A DNA stretch of 32,131 nt from Candidatus Thorarchaeota archaeon (GCA_030669595.1 DAOVDG010000011.1:1-32131), one strand, 5' to 3'. Positions 1 through 8,104 are shown, counted from the stretch's first letter. Program-made: numbers and translations. Notes: generated from the sequence alone by a model not told the origin.

Positions 1-1107
1 ACCCATCTTCCGGCGTCCCGAATCGATTCTCTTACCCTTGACGGAAACTCTCACAGTCTTGTTGTCGTGTCTTAGATTCGCCGTTATTGTTCCTGCACCG
101 AAATTCACCTTGCGACCTATCACTGAGTCGCCCACATACGAGAGGTGACCAACATTGGTGCCATCCATAATTATGCTATTCTTGATTTCGACCGCGTTTC
201 CAATCTTGACTTGTTTGCCCACTGAAGTGTGTGCCCGTAGGTAGCAATTCGGTCCTATGGTTGAACCTTCACCTATGTAGACCGGGCCTTCAATGTAAGC
301 TCCGCTTCTAATGGTGGCCCCTGTTTCAACAAAGACCTCTCCCTTTAGTACTGCTCCCTCTTCAACCTCTCCTGAGATGTATCCAGTCGCATCATTCAGA
401 ATCAACCTGTTGGCTTCAAGCAGGTCCCAAGGCTTGCCAACATCCATCCACCACGACGGGATCTCAAACGCGCCTACTTTCCCCTGATCAATCAACATCT
501 TAATCGAGTCTGTTATCTCAAGTTCCCCTCGATTCGAGGGCTGAGTCTTATCTATCATGTCCCAAATCTCGGGGCCCGCGGCATAGATTCCTGCATTGGC
601 CAGATTGCTTACTATCTGCTCAGGCTTTGGTTTCTCAATCAGGTCGACTGCCTTCTTCCTATTCACGACAACGATGCCATAGGCAGAGGGGTTATCAACT
701 GGCTTGACGGTCATGGTAAGACTTCGTTTACTTCTTCTGTGGCGTTCTATCAGCCCTTTGAAAGTGCCGGGCCCGCTCAATACGTCGCCGTTCATGAGTA
801 TGATATCATCATCCAGCGCGAATGCTTTTGCATACCGTGCTGCATCCGCTGTGCCTTTCCTTTCTTTCTGCAGGATGCACGAGATACGCATCGGTTTCCA
901 ATCCTCAGAGTCTATGGCGTCCTGGAGGTCCTGCCCTCGGTAGCCGTAGACAATCAGGGTTTCCTTAATGCCTGCATCGCGAAGCGCCTTGAGGTTATGA
1001 AAGATCAATGGTTCTCCCGCAACTGGCAATAAGTGTTTAGAGATATTTGCTGAGAGTGGCATCATCCTTGTGGAATCGCCTGCTGCAAGTAGAGCGGCCT
1101 TCTTCAT
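1..1107 (-). CDS. Bifunctional sugar-1-phosphate nucleotidylyltransferase / acetyltransferase (3' end cut by window)
   Basis: The reading frame runs from ATG at 1107-1105 to window base 1 without a stop, giving 369 codons with the C-terminus missing. The N-terminal half is a nucleotidyltransferase: MKKAALLAAG, then a variant signature loop GDSTRMMPL where GxGTRxxPL is usual, and the metal-binding MNGDV near residue 105. The second half is a left-handed beta-helix of hexapeptide repeats (EGSTIGPNCYL, GNAVEIKNS, GAGTITANLRHD), ending at RIDSGRRKMG, a stretch typical of GlmU-like acetyltransferases. Archaeal relatives activate GlcNAc-1-P or glucose-1-P to UDP or dTDP sugars and acetylate glucosamine-1-P. 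Probably about 30-40 residues are lost. It would supply the nucleotide sugar used by the GlcNAc-phosphotransferase at 26952-27989. Family is secure; exact substrate is not. Confidence 0.9.
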   Translation of the reverse strand, partial: MKKAALLAAGDSTRMMPLSANISKHLLPVAGEPLIFHNLKALRDAGIKETLIVYGYRGQDLQDAIDSEDWKPMRISCILQKERKGTADAARYAKAFALDDDIILMNGDVLSGPGTFKGLIERHRRSKRSLTMTVKPVDNPSAYGIVVVNRKKAVDLIEKPKPEQIVSNLANAGIYAAGPEIWDMIDKTQPSNRGELEITDSIKMLIDQGKVGAFEIPSWWMDVGKPWDLLEANRLILNDATGYISGEVEEGAVLKGEVFVETGATIRSGAYIEGPVYIGEGSTIGPNCYLRAHTSVGKQVKIGNAVEIKNSIIMDGTNVGHLSYVGDSVIGRKVNFGAGTITANLRHDNKTVRVSVKGKRIDSGRRKMG

Positions 1108-1283
1108 CGTTGCTCGATGGTGCAGTCTGTCCACGTCATTAAAGAGTTTGCCACAGATATCTGCGGCGCACGCTCTCATCAACTCACATAATCTATCTCG
1201 ATGGCAGCAAGTCAATAGCATTCTGAAAGCCAAGAATACACCGCGGTGTGGGCCCGCGACACAGGACTTCAGACTGCGATACA

Positions 1284-1333
1284 TTAATATAGCTGATTGC
1301 GGCATAAGTGCGTGTATTGTAAATTTTTACAAT
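1284..1333 (+). promoter_or_regulatory. Promoter with palindromic operator upstream of the winged-helix pair
   Basis: A TATA-like TTAATATA lies at 1284-1291, which would place transcription start near 1313-1316. Starting there is a perfect inverted repeat, ATTGTAAA (1316-1323), TT, TTTACAAT (1326-1333), 18 bp in all. It sits 30 bp before the TTG of the first winged-helix gene, after which a GGTGA ribosome site follows at 1352-1356. A symmetrical site across the start of transcription is a common place for a dimeric repressor. Autoregulation by the downstream proteins is inference. Confidence 0.55.
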
Positions 1334-1363
1334 CTGTAACTTAGATAAACAGGTGAACAACGA

Positions 1364-1609
1364 TTGATGACGAATGAACAACTCGCCGAGGAACTGAAAG
1401 GCATGAAGCTCACTAAGAGCCAAATGATAGTCCTCGATATTTTGCGAAGCAGCGGGAGAAATGGTGTGACACCCAAGCAGCTCTTGGACAAAGTGTCTTT
1501 TGCCCCTAGAACCGTCCGTTACGCACTTAGGAAGCTTTTGAAGAAGCAGTTGATTAGGAGAGTGCCCTGTCTGCAGGATATGCGGCAGTTCATCTACATG
1601 CCTTGTTGA
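1364..1609 (+). CDS. Small winged helix-turn-helix protein, tandem paralogue 1
   Basis: An 81-residue protein almost entirely made of one winged helix. Helices cover about residues 16-30 (LTKSQMIVLDILRSSGRNG) and 36-45 (TPKQLLDKV), the recognition helix is SFAPRTVRYALRKLLKK, and the wing follows at RRVPCLQDMRQFIYMP. It resembles archaeal MarR/ArsR-type DNA-binding folds, but I cannot name a family. TTG at 1364 and ATG at 1367 are adjacent in frame; TTG sits 7 bases after GGTGA, the spacing used by other genes here, so I prefer it. The next gene is about three-quarters identical and starts 12 bases after this stop, so this is a tandem duplication and probably one transcript. A palindrome just upstream suggests autoregulation. 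There is no ligand-binding domain. Confidence 0.8.
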   Translation: MMTNEQLAEELKGMKLTKSQMIVLDILRSSGRNGVTPKQLLDKVSFAPRTVRYALRKLLKKQLIRRVPCLQDMRQFIYMPC

Positions 1610-1621
1610 GGGTGAATCACA

Positions 1622-1867
1622 TTGATGTCCAACGCTGAATTAGCCAATGAATTAGAGGGTTTGAAGCTTACGAAGAGCCAAGTGGTGGTTCTTGATATCC
1701 TACGAACGAAGGGAAGAAAGGGAATTACTCCAAAACAACTACTGGATACAGTTTCTTTCGCACCAAGAACTGTACGCTATGCACTTAGAAAGCTCTTGAG
1801 AATGAACCTTGTCAAGAGGGTCCCATGCCTGCGAGACATGCGACAATTCATCTATGTCCCTGCATAG
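1622..1867 (+). CDS. Small winged helix-turn-helix protein, tandem paralogue 2
   Basis: The same length (81 residues) and architecture as its upstream neighbour, with roughly 60 of 81 positions identical by eye. The recognition segment VSFAPRTVRYALRKLL and the tail RQFIY are unchanged, so both proteins may bind the same or similar DNA. Differences cluster in the first 14 residues and at residues 60-65. It repeats the start arrangement of the first copy: GGTGA at 1611-1615, then TTG at 1622 and ATG at 1625. The ribosome site overlaps the end of the first gene, which points to translational coupling. The cysteine in VPC is shared, but the terminal cysteine of copy 1 is alanine here. Homodimer or heterodimer formation is possible but not shown. 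Confidence 0.8.
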   Translation: MMSNAELANELEGLKLTKSQVVVLDILRTKGRKGITPKQLLDTVSFAPRTVRYALRKLLRMNLVKRVPCLRDMRQFIYVPA

Positions 1868-1902
1868 ACGAAACATCTCTTCGAAAAGGGACATTTCTGA
1901 AT

Positions 1903-1943
1903 CCTTATAGTATTAGGAGCCAGTACACTACCTAGTTCGGAGG
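1903..1943 (+). promoter_or_regulatory. Promoter and ribosome site for the CTG-start regulator
   Basis: A TATA-like run CCTTATAGTATT begins at 1903 and would place transcription start near 1933. The strong Shine-Dalgarno GGAGG lies at 1939-1943, eight bases before CTG at 1952. No ATG, GTG or TTG occurs in that frame between the upstream stop (TGA 1898-1900) and 1952. Confidence 0.5.
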
Positions 1944-1951
1944 AACGCAAA

Positions 1952-2620
1952 CTGGACACTCTGAAAATCCTGACTGGTCAGGAAGCAGTAGATGCTGTTC
2001 ACGCGCTCAATGAAGAGAGCCGTCGACAGATTCTCCATGCACTCAGAGCAAAGCGGATGTCTACTTCCGAGCTATGCGACTTTTTAGAGCGGCAAGAGAA
2101 CCAGAAAGAAATCAAGCCTCAGACGGTCCGCTATCACCTGAAGGAATTGGGGAAGGCTGGACTCGTCGAGCAAGACGGCCACGAACCGGCTGGCAATGGC
2201 AGTACGCACATCATGAAGAAGCTCTGGAGGGCAACTGCAGAGAATGTCTTCATTGCCACTGGGGACATGGACAATCTCCCGGAGCGGTATCCCCTTGATA
2301 TGGACCGGTTACTCGATATTATCGGAGTCATGAAGTGCCTAGGATTCGACTTACCCGCTGATGATAGCACTCAACAGCTGGCCGATGACTTCACTGATCG
2401 CGATCGCCTTGCAAACAAGGGCAGCGAAGGGGCGAAGAAGACACTCAAAGAGGTCGCTGAGATTGACCCAGCAGTCTATGCAAGGATGTATAGAATCCTG
2501 AGTGTCGTTCAGCTCGAAGATGGCGACTATAGGCAATACTGGGAATTGAACCGGAGCGTCACAGACAGGCTCAGAGAGGCGTACAGTAAGGGCGTTGGAA
2601 AGAATCCGGAAGTATACTAG
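1952..2620 (+). CDS. ArsR-like winged-helix transcriptional regulator, probable CTG start
   Basis: A 222-residue protein if read from CTG at 1952. Residues 1-35, which lie before the first ATG (2057), complete the first helices of an ArsR-type domain (GQEAVDAVHALNEESRRQIL) and carry straight into ELCDFLERQ and the recognition helix QTVRYHLKELGKAGLV. An ATG start would cut the DNA-binding domain in two, so the upstream start is favoured. The wing covers about residues 78-95, and the remaining 120 residues are an acidic helical domain with no recognised family (RLLDIIGVMKCLGF, YARMYRILSVVQL). It has its own promoter and lies after the winged-helix pair; its stop is five bases from the end of the convergent hef gene. 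Target unknown. Confidence 0.75.
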   Translation: MDTLKILTGQEAVDAVHALNEESRRQILHALRAKRMSTSELCDFLERQENQKEIKPQTVRYHLKELGKAGLVEQDGHEPAGNGSTHIMKKLWRATAENVFIATGDMDNLPERYPLDMDRLLDIIGVMKCLGFDLPADDSTQQLADDFTDRDRLANKGSEGAKKTLKEVAEIDPAVYARMYRILSVVQLEDGDYRQYWELNRSVTDRLREAYSKGVGKNPEVY

Positions 2621-2625
2621 AGCAG

Positions 2626-4992
2626 TCAAGAATCCTCTTCACTACTCTCACTGTAATCTGGATGCTTGGTTGTAAGCAGCCTTCGAATCCTAGATGCAAT
2701 CTTTTTCCCTACTCCACTGACCCTTTGGAGCTCTTTCTCTTCTGCAGAAAAGACCTTGTCTAAGGTCCCGAACTCTGCCAGAATTGCACGCGAGATGACT
2801 GTATCAACCCCTGGGAATCCTGACAGTATGTACTCCAGCGCCTTAGCATCCGTTCCCATTGTTTCTCCAGATCGTGTTCTGAGAGTCTTCTTTGCGCCTA
2901 TCTGCTCAAGGTGCGCCATGCGATAGAGAACAATGGCGGTTTCCTCAGCATTTCGTGTCCAAATAATCGGTACCTGAACCCTAATTGCGATGGATGCTAA
3001 TGCGCCATAGATTGCAGCTGGATTGACTGCTCTCAGGCCAATGAGCTGCTCTCCCTCCATGATGAGTACCGGCCTACGATAAGCTGAGCGAAGCGCCACC
3101 AGCTGGTCGAAGAGACGTCCATCGATCATTGACTGGATGAAATCTCCCATCTCCTTCCGTTCCACAGCCACGTCCTCTGAAACAATATAGTCCCCAATCT
3201 TCAAGCTTTCATCTGAAATCTCGACGTTTAGACGCGTAAGCTCCCGAGCCACACCTGTAGGAAGCTCCCTAGAGTCCACAATGAGCCTTATCGTATCGTC
3301 TGTCTTGGACACGCGAGCGGCCCCTGTGCTGGGAATGCTTGGCTTCTCACCAGCTTCGTTAGCAAACTCATCCAAGCTAGTCTGCTTATCATCTGGTTCT
3401 TTCTCTGCCTCTTTCAAGGCGTCAGGCATCTTCTTCAACTTCCTAATCACACTCCAATGATAGAACTCATCGTGTGTTCCCTTTGCTACGAGAATCACTA
3501 CGCGCCCCGGAGTCCTACGTCCTGTTCTTCCTTTCCGCTGAATGTACGGCACAACAGATGGCACACAGTCGTAGAAGATAACTAGATTGCACTCTGGAAT
3601 ATCTAGACCCTCTTCTCCTACTTGGGTGGCAACCAAGACGTTGAACTCGTTGTTCCGGAACCCCTCAAGGATTTCCACCTGTTTTTTCTGGCTGAGTCCC
3701 TTGTCTGAACCTCTCGTGCTTTGGCCCACAAACCGACTAGCACGAGTTTCATCTAGCTGGTTCAGTATTTCAACGACCTCGATTGCCGTGTCACGAAAGC
3801 GCGTGAATATCAAGATACGCGAATCCAGATTGACAGAGAGCTGCTCGCTGACTATCTCTAGTATTGCATCCGCCTTAGGATGACGATGTCCTTTCGCTAC
3901 CATGGCTTGCAACAGGTTCTCAAACTGCTTGAACTCAAGGCGCGAAATCAAATCCTTGACACCCTTAGAGCTTTTCTTGTTGCGGACTTCTTCGTACATC
4001 CCTTGGACGTACCTGTGAGTAGGCGCTAGTCCTTGTGTACCAACGAATTCTAGGAGGTGCACAATGCGTAGCGATGCAGTCAGGTTACGCATGACCAAAT
4101 AGAGCTGACGAGGGGGCTTGGTGTAGGAACCAATCTCTCGACGCACTTCGCCCTGAACTTTCAGTATCTCCTTCTTGCTGAGTCTACGACTGTCAGGAAG
4201 CGAGAAGCCGTTGCTTACGACTGGAGCGACATAGTCATCCAACAATGAATATAGGACGTCTCTCAGAACTTCGATCTCGGGGGGAAGAGTCACATATCGG
4301 ATGGCGCTCTCTACTGAAACGATATAGTCACGTACATCGGGACTCTGTTCATCCCTCACCTCAACATGGGCTAGACGAAGGTTGTCACATACCGTCTTGA
4401 TATGCTCTACTTGATGTCCCGGGGATGCTGTTATTCCCAGTGACAGAGCGTTCTCTCCCTGCTTCTCATACATTTCGGCAATGAATGTGTATGCGTAGTT
4501 GCCGACTCCCCGGTGAGCCTCGTCATAGATAATCAATGAAACTTCAGCCAGATCATAGCTTCTCCGCACGAGGTCATTCTGCAATGCCTGAGGCGTCATC
4601 ACAATCACTTGAGCGTTAGCCCATATGGTTCGCCTGTCCTCGGGTGAGTCCTGCCCAGTCATGCACACAATCAAATCAGCACTAATCTCGAGGACTCGTC
4701 TAAGGAACTGTGCCTGTTGGTCTACAAGTGGTCGAGATGGCGCAAGGAAGAGAACCTTGCTGTCTTGATGGAGTTTCAGGCGTTTAGCAGCAATAAGAGC
4801 TGCGATTACAGTCTTGCCAAGTCCGGTGCTTAACACGACCATCGTGCTCTCTTTCTCAGCAATCTCCGCAATGTTGACCTGATATGATCTATACTCAATA
4901 CTATTCTTCTTTACAAGCGGCAAATCGACAAAGGACGCTCTCTTAACCAACGCTCTTTCCTCACATAGCCAGAAGCGCCATTCTGCGTTCAT
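2626..4992 (-). CDS. hef: Hef-type fork helicase/nuclease (FANCM/XPF family)
   Basis: 788 residues, the usual Hef length. The N-terminal superfamily 2 helicase shows Walker A STGLGKT (about 55-61), DEAH in IIYDEAHRG (157-160) and late motifs GEEGLDIPECNLVIFYD and QRKGRTGR. The C-terminal ERCC4 nuclease keeps its catalytic set: GD at 600-601, VERK around 610-613 and D617. Two helix-hairpin-helix motifs (FPGVDTVISRAIL and VSGVGKKIASRI) end the protein. Archaeal Hef unwinds and cuts branched DNA such as stalled forks; helicase, nuclease and HhH parts all look intact, so I expect an active enzyme. The ATG at 4992 is the first start after an in-frame stop at 5002-5004. The flanking genes are unrelated except the divergent PRC-barrel gene. 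No PIP box was recognised in the acidic tail. Confidence 0.95.
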   Translation of the reverse strand: MNAEWRFWLCEERALVKRASFVDLPLVKKNSIEYRSYQVNIAEIAEKESTMVVLSTGLGKTVIAALIAAKRLKLHQDSKVLFLAPSRPLVDQQAQFLRRVLEISADLIVCMTGQDSPEDRRTIWANAQVIVMTPQALQNDLVRRSYDLAEVSLIIYDEAHRGVGNYAYTFIAEMYEKQGENALSLGITASPGHQVEHIKTVCDNLRLAHVEVRDEQSPDVRDYIVSVESAIRYVTLPPEIEVLRDVLYSLLDDYVAPVVSNGFSLPDSRRLSKKEILKVQGEVRREIGSYTKPPRQLYLVMRNLTASLRIVHLLEFVGTQGLAPTHRYVQGMYEEVRNKKSSKGVKDLISRLEFKQFENLLQAMVAKGHRHPKADAILEIVSEQLSVNLDSRILIFTRFRDTAIEVVEILNQLDETRASRFVGQSTRGSDKGLSQKKQVEILEGFRNNEFNVLVATQVGEEGLDIPECNLVIFYDCVPSVVPYIQRKGRTGRRTPGRVVILVAKGTHDEFYHWSVIRKLKKMPDALKEAEKEPDDKQTSLDEFANEAGEKPSIPSTGAARVSKTDDTIRLIVDSRELPTGVARELTRLNVEISDESLKIGDYIVSEDVAVERKEMGDFIQSMIDGRLFDQLVALRSAYRRPVLIMEGEQLIGLRAVNPAAIYGALASIAIRVQVPIIWTRNAEETAIVLYRMAHLEQIGAKKTLRTRSGETMGTDAKALEYILSGFPGVDTVISRAILAEFGTLDKVFSAEEKELQRVSGVGKKIASRIRRLLTTKHPDYSESSEEDS

Positions 4993-5057
4993 TGATAATA
5001 CTCACTGTAAAAAGCCTCCTACTTCTTCTGCAACTTGGAACAAGGAGTCGAGATGTT

Positions 5058-5393
5058 ATGTCTACCAAGGAGTCCATGCCCAGTATCGAAGCAGAGCTCT
5101 ACGAGCTGAGCATGCCCGGCCGCCTTCTAGGAAAAGAGGTTCTTGACAATAGAGCGCGAAGAATCGGAATCGTGAGGAGCATTAGAATCGGGCTCCATCC
5201 AACCCGCTCCGAGCTGATTGTGAAAGGTGCAGAAGTTGAGTTTCCGGTTGACTTCGAAAGGATTGATGCTGTGGGAACGGTAGTACAGCTCAACTCGGTC
5301 GTCAAGGACGCTGAAGAAATCGAGGTTCACGATGTTTTGCGGCTCCAAAAAGAAGTACTAGACGACATCCGAAGCTATCTTGGCTCAAGGTGA
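5058..5393 (+). CDS. PRC-barrel domain protein
   Basis: 111 residues from ATG at 5058, with GGAG at 5044-5047 ahead of it. An open frame reaches back to TTG at 4992, but that extension is leucine-rich, unlike the family, and would abut the hef start. The core matches a PRC barrel: GRLLGKEVLDNRARRIGIV, then a basic loop, KGAEVEFPVDFERIDAVGTVVQL. A short acidic helix follows. PRC barrels serve as adaptor domains, for example in RimM, photosynthetic reaction centre H subunits and the archaeal division proteins CdvA and CdpB. Which role applies here cannot be read from sequence. It is divergent from hef across 65 bases and could share regulation with it; the next gene, deoC, is 72 bases downstream with its own ribosome site. 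Confidence 0.7.
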   Translation: MSTKESMPSIEAELYELSMPGRLLGKEVLDNRARRIGIVRSIRIGLHPTRSELIVKGAEVEFPVDFERIDAVGTVVQLNSVVKDAEEIEVHDVLRLQKEVLDDIRSYLGSR

Positions 5394-5465
5394 TTGTCCA
5401 GCATCTCTTCATTTCGAAGGGATTAATAGCGGTAAGAGCTTTTTTCCAAAACCGGAGGCACTCTC

Positions 5466-6287
5466 ATGGACCTCACAGTCGAAGATCTAGCCAAAACGAT
5501 TGACCATACGGTGCTAAAGCCAGAAGCAAAGCAGTCCAAAATCAAGCAGCTCTGTGAGGAGGCACTCCTGTATGAATTTGCTGCGGTGTGCATCAATACT
5601 ACACATGTTGAGTATGCTGCCGAGCTACTCAAGGACTCATCTGTGAAGGTTTGCTGTGTTATCGGATTCCCTCTAGGTGCCAATCTAACACAGGTGAAGG
5701 CTATGGAAGCCAAGGAGGCCGTCCGTTTGGGTGCTCATGAAATCGATATGGTCATCAACGTTGGAGCACTCCGCGATAAGAACTATGATTTTGTCCGCAA
5801 AGACATCGAAGCTGTAGTCGAAGCATCCGGAGCCGCGCATGTGAAAGTGATTCTAGAAACCGGTCTTCTGATTGACGACGAGAAGCATCAAGCATGTTTG
5901 TTAGTGAAGGAGGCCGGTGCAGACTTCGTCAAGACATCAACTGGCTTTGGTCCTATGGGCGCGACTCCACACGATGTAAGGCTCATGCGTGAAACAGTCG
6001 GTGATTCCATGGGGGTGAAAGCGGCCGGAGGCATCCGCAACTTCAAGGATGCAATCAAGATGCTTGATGCAGGCGCAAACCGTCTCGGAACTAGTGCGGG
6101 AGTTGCCATTGTGGAGGACTTCCGCTGGATCCAGTATAGCGATGCTTGGATGCAACCAGATAGACCATGCTGGGACTGCCCAAGCCGTCATGCCAGTATG
6201 GCCAAGCAACCCAAAGAGGTCTATCTCTGGTACAAGAAACGATGTCTCACATGTCCCCACCGTGAGGACAATGTTTTCAACGACTAG
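5466..6287 (+). CDS. deoC: Deoxyribose-phosphate aldolase with a four-cysteine C-terminal tail
   Basis: 273 residues, about 45 longer than typical archaeal DeoC. The class I aldolase barrel is complete: D94 in EIDMVINVG, the Schiff-base lysine K156 in FVKTSTGFGP, and K185 in GVKAAGGIRNF. It splits 2-deoxyribose-5-phosphate into glyceraldehyde-3-phosphate and acetaldehyde. After the barrel (about residue 220) comes an unusual tail with CWDC (235, 238) and CLTC (260, 263), a spacing that could bind zinc or a cluster. GGAGG at 5455-5459 lies six bases before ATG. The AOR gene starts 12 bases downstream with its ribosome site overlapping this stop codon, so the two are co-translated. Acetaldehyde made here is a plausible AOR substrate. 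Aldolase call is firm; the tail's role is unknown. Confidence 0.93.
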   Translation: MDLTVEDLAKTIDHTVLKPEAKQSKIKQLCEEALLYEFAAVCINTTHVEYAAELLKDSSVKVCCVIGFPLGANLTQVKAMEAKEAVRLGAHEIDMVINVGALRDKNYDFVRKDIEAVVEASGAAHVKVILETGLLIDDEKHQACLLVKEAGADFVKTSTGFGPMGATPHDVRLMRETVGDSMGVKAAGGIRNFKDAIKMLDAGANRLGTSAGVAIVEDFRWIQYSDAWMQPDRPCWDCPSRHASMAKQPKEVYLWYKKRCLTCPHREDNVFND

Positions 6288-6299
6288 GAGGAATCTTGT

Positions 6300-8087
6300 T
6301 TGTCAAAACAAACCTATACCAATGCCGCGATTCTTCGTGTGTCACTGACTGATGGTTCCATTCGCCGGGAACAGATATCCTCTGATGATTTTGCGCAGTA
6401 TCTTGGGGGACGAGGTCTCGGAGTGAAACTCCTCTATGATAACCTGCCTTCAGGGATTGACCCACTGTCTCCGGATAATTGGCTCATCTTTGCTGTGGGT
6501 CCAATGACTGCGACATCCGTCCCTACTGCTGGACGCTTTGTTGTGGTGACTAAATCCCCGTTGACAGGCACCATCTTCGACTCACATGCGGGTGGTTACT
6601 TCGGTGCTCAGCTGCGAAAGGCTGGCTACATTGCCATTATTTTCGAGGGTGCTTCATCTTTACCAGTCTATCTTTGGATTAATGATGGCGAGGTGGAGTT
6701 GAGGGATGCTTCGAAACTATGGGGAAAAGACACTGCTGTGACTACTGAGGGTCTTCTCAAAGAAACTGGCTCTAAAGCTCAGGTCGCATGCATAGGGCCT
6801 GCCGGTGAGAACCAAGTCAAGCTCGCCGCAATCATGACCGACCTGCATAGGGCCGCTGCACGCGGCGGTGTTGGCGCAGTGATGGGGTCCAAGAAGTTGA
6901 AGGCTGTTGTCGTCCGAGGAACCGGTGACGTGGCCATAGATGATACTGATCGACTGAACGAAGCCGTGAAACATGCAAGGCGTCTCATCAAGAAGAACCC
7001 AGTCACAAGCAAGGCACTTCCAGTTTACGGAACCGCAGTTTTGGTGAATGTCACAAACGAGTTTGGCATGCTCCCAACCTTTAACTTCCAAGAGGGAAAC
7101 TTCAATGATGCTGTGGCAGTGTCAGGTGAGAAGCTTTTAGAGCGCCTTTCGGTGAAGCGTTACAACTGCTACGGATGCCCCATTGGTTGTGGGCGCATCA
7201 GTACCGCATATGGTCAAGAGGTTGGAGGCCCAGAGTACGAAACGATTTGGGCCTTTGGTCCTCAGTGCGGCATTAACGACCTAGAATGGATTGCGATGGC
7301 GAATCACCGCTGCAACCTATTGGGTGTTGACACAATATCGGTAGGAAGCACCATCGGTTGTGCCATGGAGCTCGTTCAGAAGGGCAAGATGGAAGCACCT
7401 CTCAAGTTTGGTGACACGACAGGTATCCTCGATCTAATTGAGGATATTGCACTTGCACGCGGTCTCGGCGCAGAACTGGGTGAGGGCTCCCGTACTCTTG
7501 CCTCGTGTTACGGTGCACCTGAGCTTGCTATGCATGTTAAGGGGCTTGAAATTCCCGCATATGATCCAAGAGGAGCGCAAGGCCACGCTCTTGGGTATGC
7601 AACATCTAACCGTGGAGGATGCCATCTACGATCCTACTTGATTGGTCCAGAGATAATGGGCTCCCCTGTCCGAATCGACCGTGACACGACTGAGGGAAAG
7701 CCGGACCTTGTCATTCTCTTCCAGAATCTCTCTGCGGCAATGGACTCCTTGGTGGTCTGTCGCTTTACAAGCTTCGCTTGGACAGTTGATGATTACGCTG
7801 ATATGGCGGCTGCCTGTACTGGGCTGCCAATAGATGGCTCCGCCTTACTCGCCATTGGTGAACGAATCTGGAATCTAGAGCGCCTCTTCAACCTCCGCGA
7901 GGGTCTTACTGCAGAGGATGATAAGTTACCAGAAAGATTCTCCACGGCTCTTCCTGAAGGGGGTTCTCGCAATCGCGTGGTTCATCTCGAGGAGATGCTT
8001 ACAAAGTACTATGCGTTGAGGGGCTGGAACAAGGTAGGTCAACCCGCTAAGAATACACTCAAGAATCTGGATATTCCCATATCCTAA
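6300..8087 (+). CDS. Tungsten-dependent aldehyde:ferredoxin oxidoreductase family protein
   Basis: 595 residues, the family's usual size, read from TTG at 6300 eight bases after GGAGG (6287-6291). It has the AOR N-terminal domain (YLGGRGLGVKLLYDNLP, VGPMTATSVPTAGRF) and the cluster-binding CYGCPIGC (C290, C293, C297), with a fourth cysteine at C487 in SLVVC, matching the 288/291/295/494 pattern of Pyrococcus AOR. AORs hold a tungsto-bispterin and one [4Fe-4S] cluster and oxidise aldehydes to acids with reduction of ferredoxin. It lies in an operon after deoC, whose products are two aldehydes, so acetaldehyde or glyceraldehyde-3-phosphate are reasonable substrates; this is inferred from position. 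The next gene carries a ferredoxin-like domain and starts 17 bases downstream. Confidence 0.92.
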   Translation: MSKQTYTNAAILRVSLTDGSIRREQISSDDFAQYLGGRGLGVKLLYDNLPSGIDPLSPDNWLIFAVGPMTATSVPTAGRFVVVTKSPLTGTIFDSHAGGYFGAQLRKAGYIAIIFEGASSLPVYLWINDGEVELRDASKLWGKDTAVTTEGLLKETGSKAQVACIGPAGENQVKLAAIMTDLHRAAARGGVGAVMGSKKLKAVVVRGTGDVAIDDTDRLNEAVKHARRLIKKNPVTSKALPVYGTAVLVNVTNEFGMLPTFNFQEGNFNDAVAVSGEKLLERLSVKRYNCYGCPIGCGRISTAYGQEVGGPEYETIWAFGPQCGINDLEWIAMANHRCNLLGVDTISVGSTIGCAMELVQKGKMEAPLKFGDTTGILDLIEDIALARGLGAELGEGSRTLASCYGAPELAMHVKGLEIPAYDPRGAQGHALGYATSNRGGCHLRSYLIGPEIMGSPVRIDRDTTEGKPDLVILFQNLSAAMDSLVVCRFTSFAWTVDDYADMAAACTGLPIDGSALLAIGERIWNLERLFNLREGLTAEDDKLPERFSTALPEGGSRNRVVHLEEMLTKYYALRGWNKVGQPAKNTLKNLDIPIS

Positions 8088-8104
8088 AACCTGAATGGGG
8101 GCTG

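Noticed and set aside
704-1339. Plus-strand open frames across the nucleotidyltransferase region
   Set aside because: They lie antisense to a clear nucleotidyltransferase/acetyltransferase frame on the minus strand and show no family features.
4992-5057. N-terminal extension of the PRC-barrel gene from TTG 4992
   Set aside because: The added stretch is a run of hydrophobic residues without family match, and a ribosome site fits ATG 5058 better.
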